Of a stretch of DNA of 64,000 nucleotides, positions 62,218 to 64,000 are shown in pieces; positions within the stretch are counted from its first letter, which is position 1, and the number at the start of each line of letters is the position of its first letter. Origin of the DNA: Locusta migratoria (lineage: Eukaryota; Arthropoda; Insecta; Orthoptera; Acrididae); assembly GCA_026315105.1 (NCBI GenBank), contig CM048753.1, positions 70,347,547-70,411,546 on the forward strand, given 5' to 3'. A program made the translations under genes and the position numbers. The notes below the pieces were generated by a model. The model had not been told where the DNA came from. It made no database searches and saw nothing but the letters and a program-made list of their open reading frames with translations.

Positions 62218-63611
62218 GTTTGTCCACAGTCTAACATATACAGTCGCGACAATCAATGCTGTGAAAGTTGTTACCAACTGACAGTTGCTGCGACACTAGC
62301 GCTCCTAGCGGAGGGCAAGCTGCCGAAGTAGTGATGTTTGTTTATAATCGCTTTTGTACGTAATTAACGAAATGCTTACTATAACTTTTGCGTTACAAGC
62401 ATTATTAAAATATCGAGAGACAAACGTAATACGGAAAATAATATAAAAACAGCCTAATTTAAATGAGTCAGTGGTATAAAGAACGACTCTGGCCGGCCGC
62501 GGTGGCCTAGAGGACTGAGGCGCTCCAGTCACGGTCTGCACGGCCACTACGGTCGGGGGTTCGAATCCCCCCTCGGGCATGGATATTTGTGCCGTCCTTA
62601 GTATAAGGTAGTAGATAAGTAGTTTGTAAGTTTAGGGACTGATGACCCAGTAGTTAAGTCCCATAAGCTATACAAACATTTGAACATTTTGAACAACACT
62701 GTCATGAACAAATATGTACGAATATATGTATATTTGCAGCTTATTCCGCTGAAAGTAAGTTGCACATAAACATAATGGTATAATAAATTTCTATTATGGT
62801 CTGTTCTTACTATGACAGCCAGTTTTTGACGTGTATCAATTCGGTACGGAGTCTAATGATTCTCACATTTTTACACGTCACTCGTCTTTCTTATATGTGC
62901 ATATTCTTTTCAGTGTAAGTACTTTAGCTTAAAAAAATCCAATGTTTTGATGATTCTTGCCGTTTGTGGTTCAGATGTAGCAACAATTCTGGAATTTGGT
63001 TCTTCTTTGTTGGAGAACAGTTTGGTTGCTTTTATCGTTACATTGCCATCTCTGTGACGTTTTTCCTTCAGATACAGCTGTGATGGTTGATTTGGTATGT
63101 TAAATACCTTATTTATTGCATTCGATATACGTTTCCTATGTTCCACCCTCATCGATTTTACTGGAATTGCAATGAAGAATACTTAACGTTCCTGCATAGA
63201 AATTGATGCCTCTCTGCTAAAGGGCATGTCTCCTGGTGTTTCCTAGGCATTTTTATTTTTAACAGAAAATGAAATTACTCATTTAAAGCCTGTATGTTAC
63301 ACGATGATTGTAAATTAACTGTCCTGTAACGTACCGTTTCGTACCTTATCAGGAATCTTATGAAACCTAAGACAGTCAAATGGGGAGCTATTTTTAAATT
63401 ATTACCTACTTATAAGGCACTACATACGTTCCCTAATGTAAAAAGTACGCTGAAGTCAATATAAACGATACTATTCGCACTCATCAACTATTGTATTCAG
63501 AAACGTAGCTTGCCGGCCTCTTGGAGCGCTGCTATCGCAGCGTATAACAAAAAAAAACAAAAACAAAAGTGTGAGAGTGTCATGACTGTATATGTTAGAC
63601 TGTGTTTGTCC
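62218..63611. mobile_element. hAT-type non-autonomous element, copy B
   Basis: GTTTGTCC at 62218-62225 and 63604-63611 is an 8-bp target duplication. The termini ACAGTCTAACATATACAGTC and its complement are perfect 20-bp TIRs (62226-62245 and 63584-63603). The body matches copy A (2390-3520). Without the SINE at 62492-62690 it is about 1.18 kb. A minus-strand frame of 80 codons (63152-62910) has no recognised motif. Confidence 0.85.
62492..62690 (+). mobile_element. SINE family A inserted in hAT copy B
   Basis: Flanks GAACGACTCT (62481-62490) and GAACAACACT (62691-62700) form the target duplication. Copy A at about 2622 has GAACAACACT once, so it is the empty site. Full-length copy. Confidence 0.95.
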
Positions 63612-63838
63612 TCTATGTGTTCATAATCCATTCATCCGATTGCATTGTAAATTTGGTGAAATTGTGAGAATACGCAGATTTACGCGTCAATTATTGGAAA
63701 ATGGGAGTAGTTAGAGACCTACAACAAAGTTTGCATGTAATTTCCGACGTTTATGACGCTTTTTGTAACCGAAATCCTCCCCCCCCCCCCCCCGCCCACA
63801 CACACAAAATGATGAAACGATAAAAAGTCTACCCCTCT
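63612..63838. other. unassigned stretch with poly-C
   Basis: C run at 63778-63793 followed by CA repeats; nothing else seen. Confidence 0.6.
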
Positions 63839-64000
63839 GCCGGCCGCGGTGGCCGAGGAGACTGAGGCGCTCCAGTCACGGTCTGCACGGCCACTACGGT
63901 CGGGGGTTCGAATCCCCCCCTTGGGCATGGATATTTGTGCCGTCATAGTTTGTAATTAGTTCATAAGTAGTTTGTAAGTTTAGGGACTGATAACCCCGCA
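63839..64000 (+). mobile_element. SINE family A, cut by window end
   Basis: Starts GCCGGCCGCGGTGGCCGAGG with B box GGTTCGAATCC and continues to the last base of the window within GGGACTGATAACCCCG. Confidence 0.95.

Overview
The window looks like intergenic DNA from a large, repeat-rich insect genome, most likely a grasshopper or locust of the genus Schistocerca. That name rests on my recognition of the very abundant tRNA-derived SINEs and of a tRNA-ended foldback repeat near 37.2-37.9 kb; no database was consulted. I see no intact host gene, rRNA, CRISPR array or functional tRNA. Almost everything that can be assigned is mobile-element debris, much of it nested.

Layout: 0.06-1.3 kb is a set of nested palindromes. 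1.4-6.6 kb holds a broken mariner-like transposase, a hAT-type element (copy A) carrying a half-inverted SINE, and a decayed 3-kb TIR element with a THAP exon. 8.4-14.2 kb holds a decayed piggyBac, a mariner tail, a repeat (R) with a conserved unknown peptide, and a Tc1 element split by a 1.3-kb insertion. 15-26.5 kb is dominated by SINEs and three non-LTR families, plus a second THAP exon and a tRNA-ended foldback. 27.7-31.4 kb has a duplication flanking a LINE, a 297-bp insertion with a hammerhead-like motif, and a tandem dimer of a ~324-bp unit. 33-41.5 kb has more LINE fragments, a palindromic mariner made of two 3' halves, two more tRNA-ended foldbacks and a second copy of the ~690-bp foldback. 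42.2-43.5 kb is a P-like element with terminal repeats, an 8-bp target duplication and a THAP exon. 45.8-48.6 kb has another foldback and an internally deleted piggyBac with TTAA ends. 48.7-62 kb is LINE and SINE debris, a TTAA-bounded GC-rich element, a hAT remnant with a BED-finger exon and repeat R copy 2. 62.2-63.6 kb is hAT copy B.

Several insertions are proved within the window by exact target-site duplications or by a paralogous empty site (SINEs at 18.5, 22.4, 59.0 and 62.5 kb; the foldback at 40.75 kb). The most unusual signals are a recurring hammerhead-ribozyme-like stem-loop near the ends of palindromic or tandem elements, three different foldback families whose two ends are both tRNA-like, and the palindromic mariner. 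All coding sequences listed are transposon pseudogenes or exon remnants. Element classes were assigned by eye from protein motifs, terminal repeats and target duplications.
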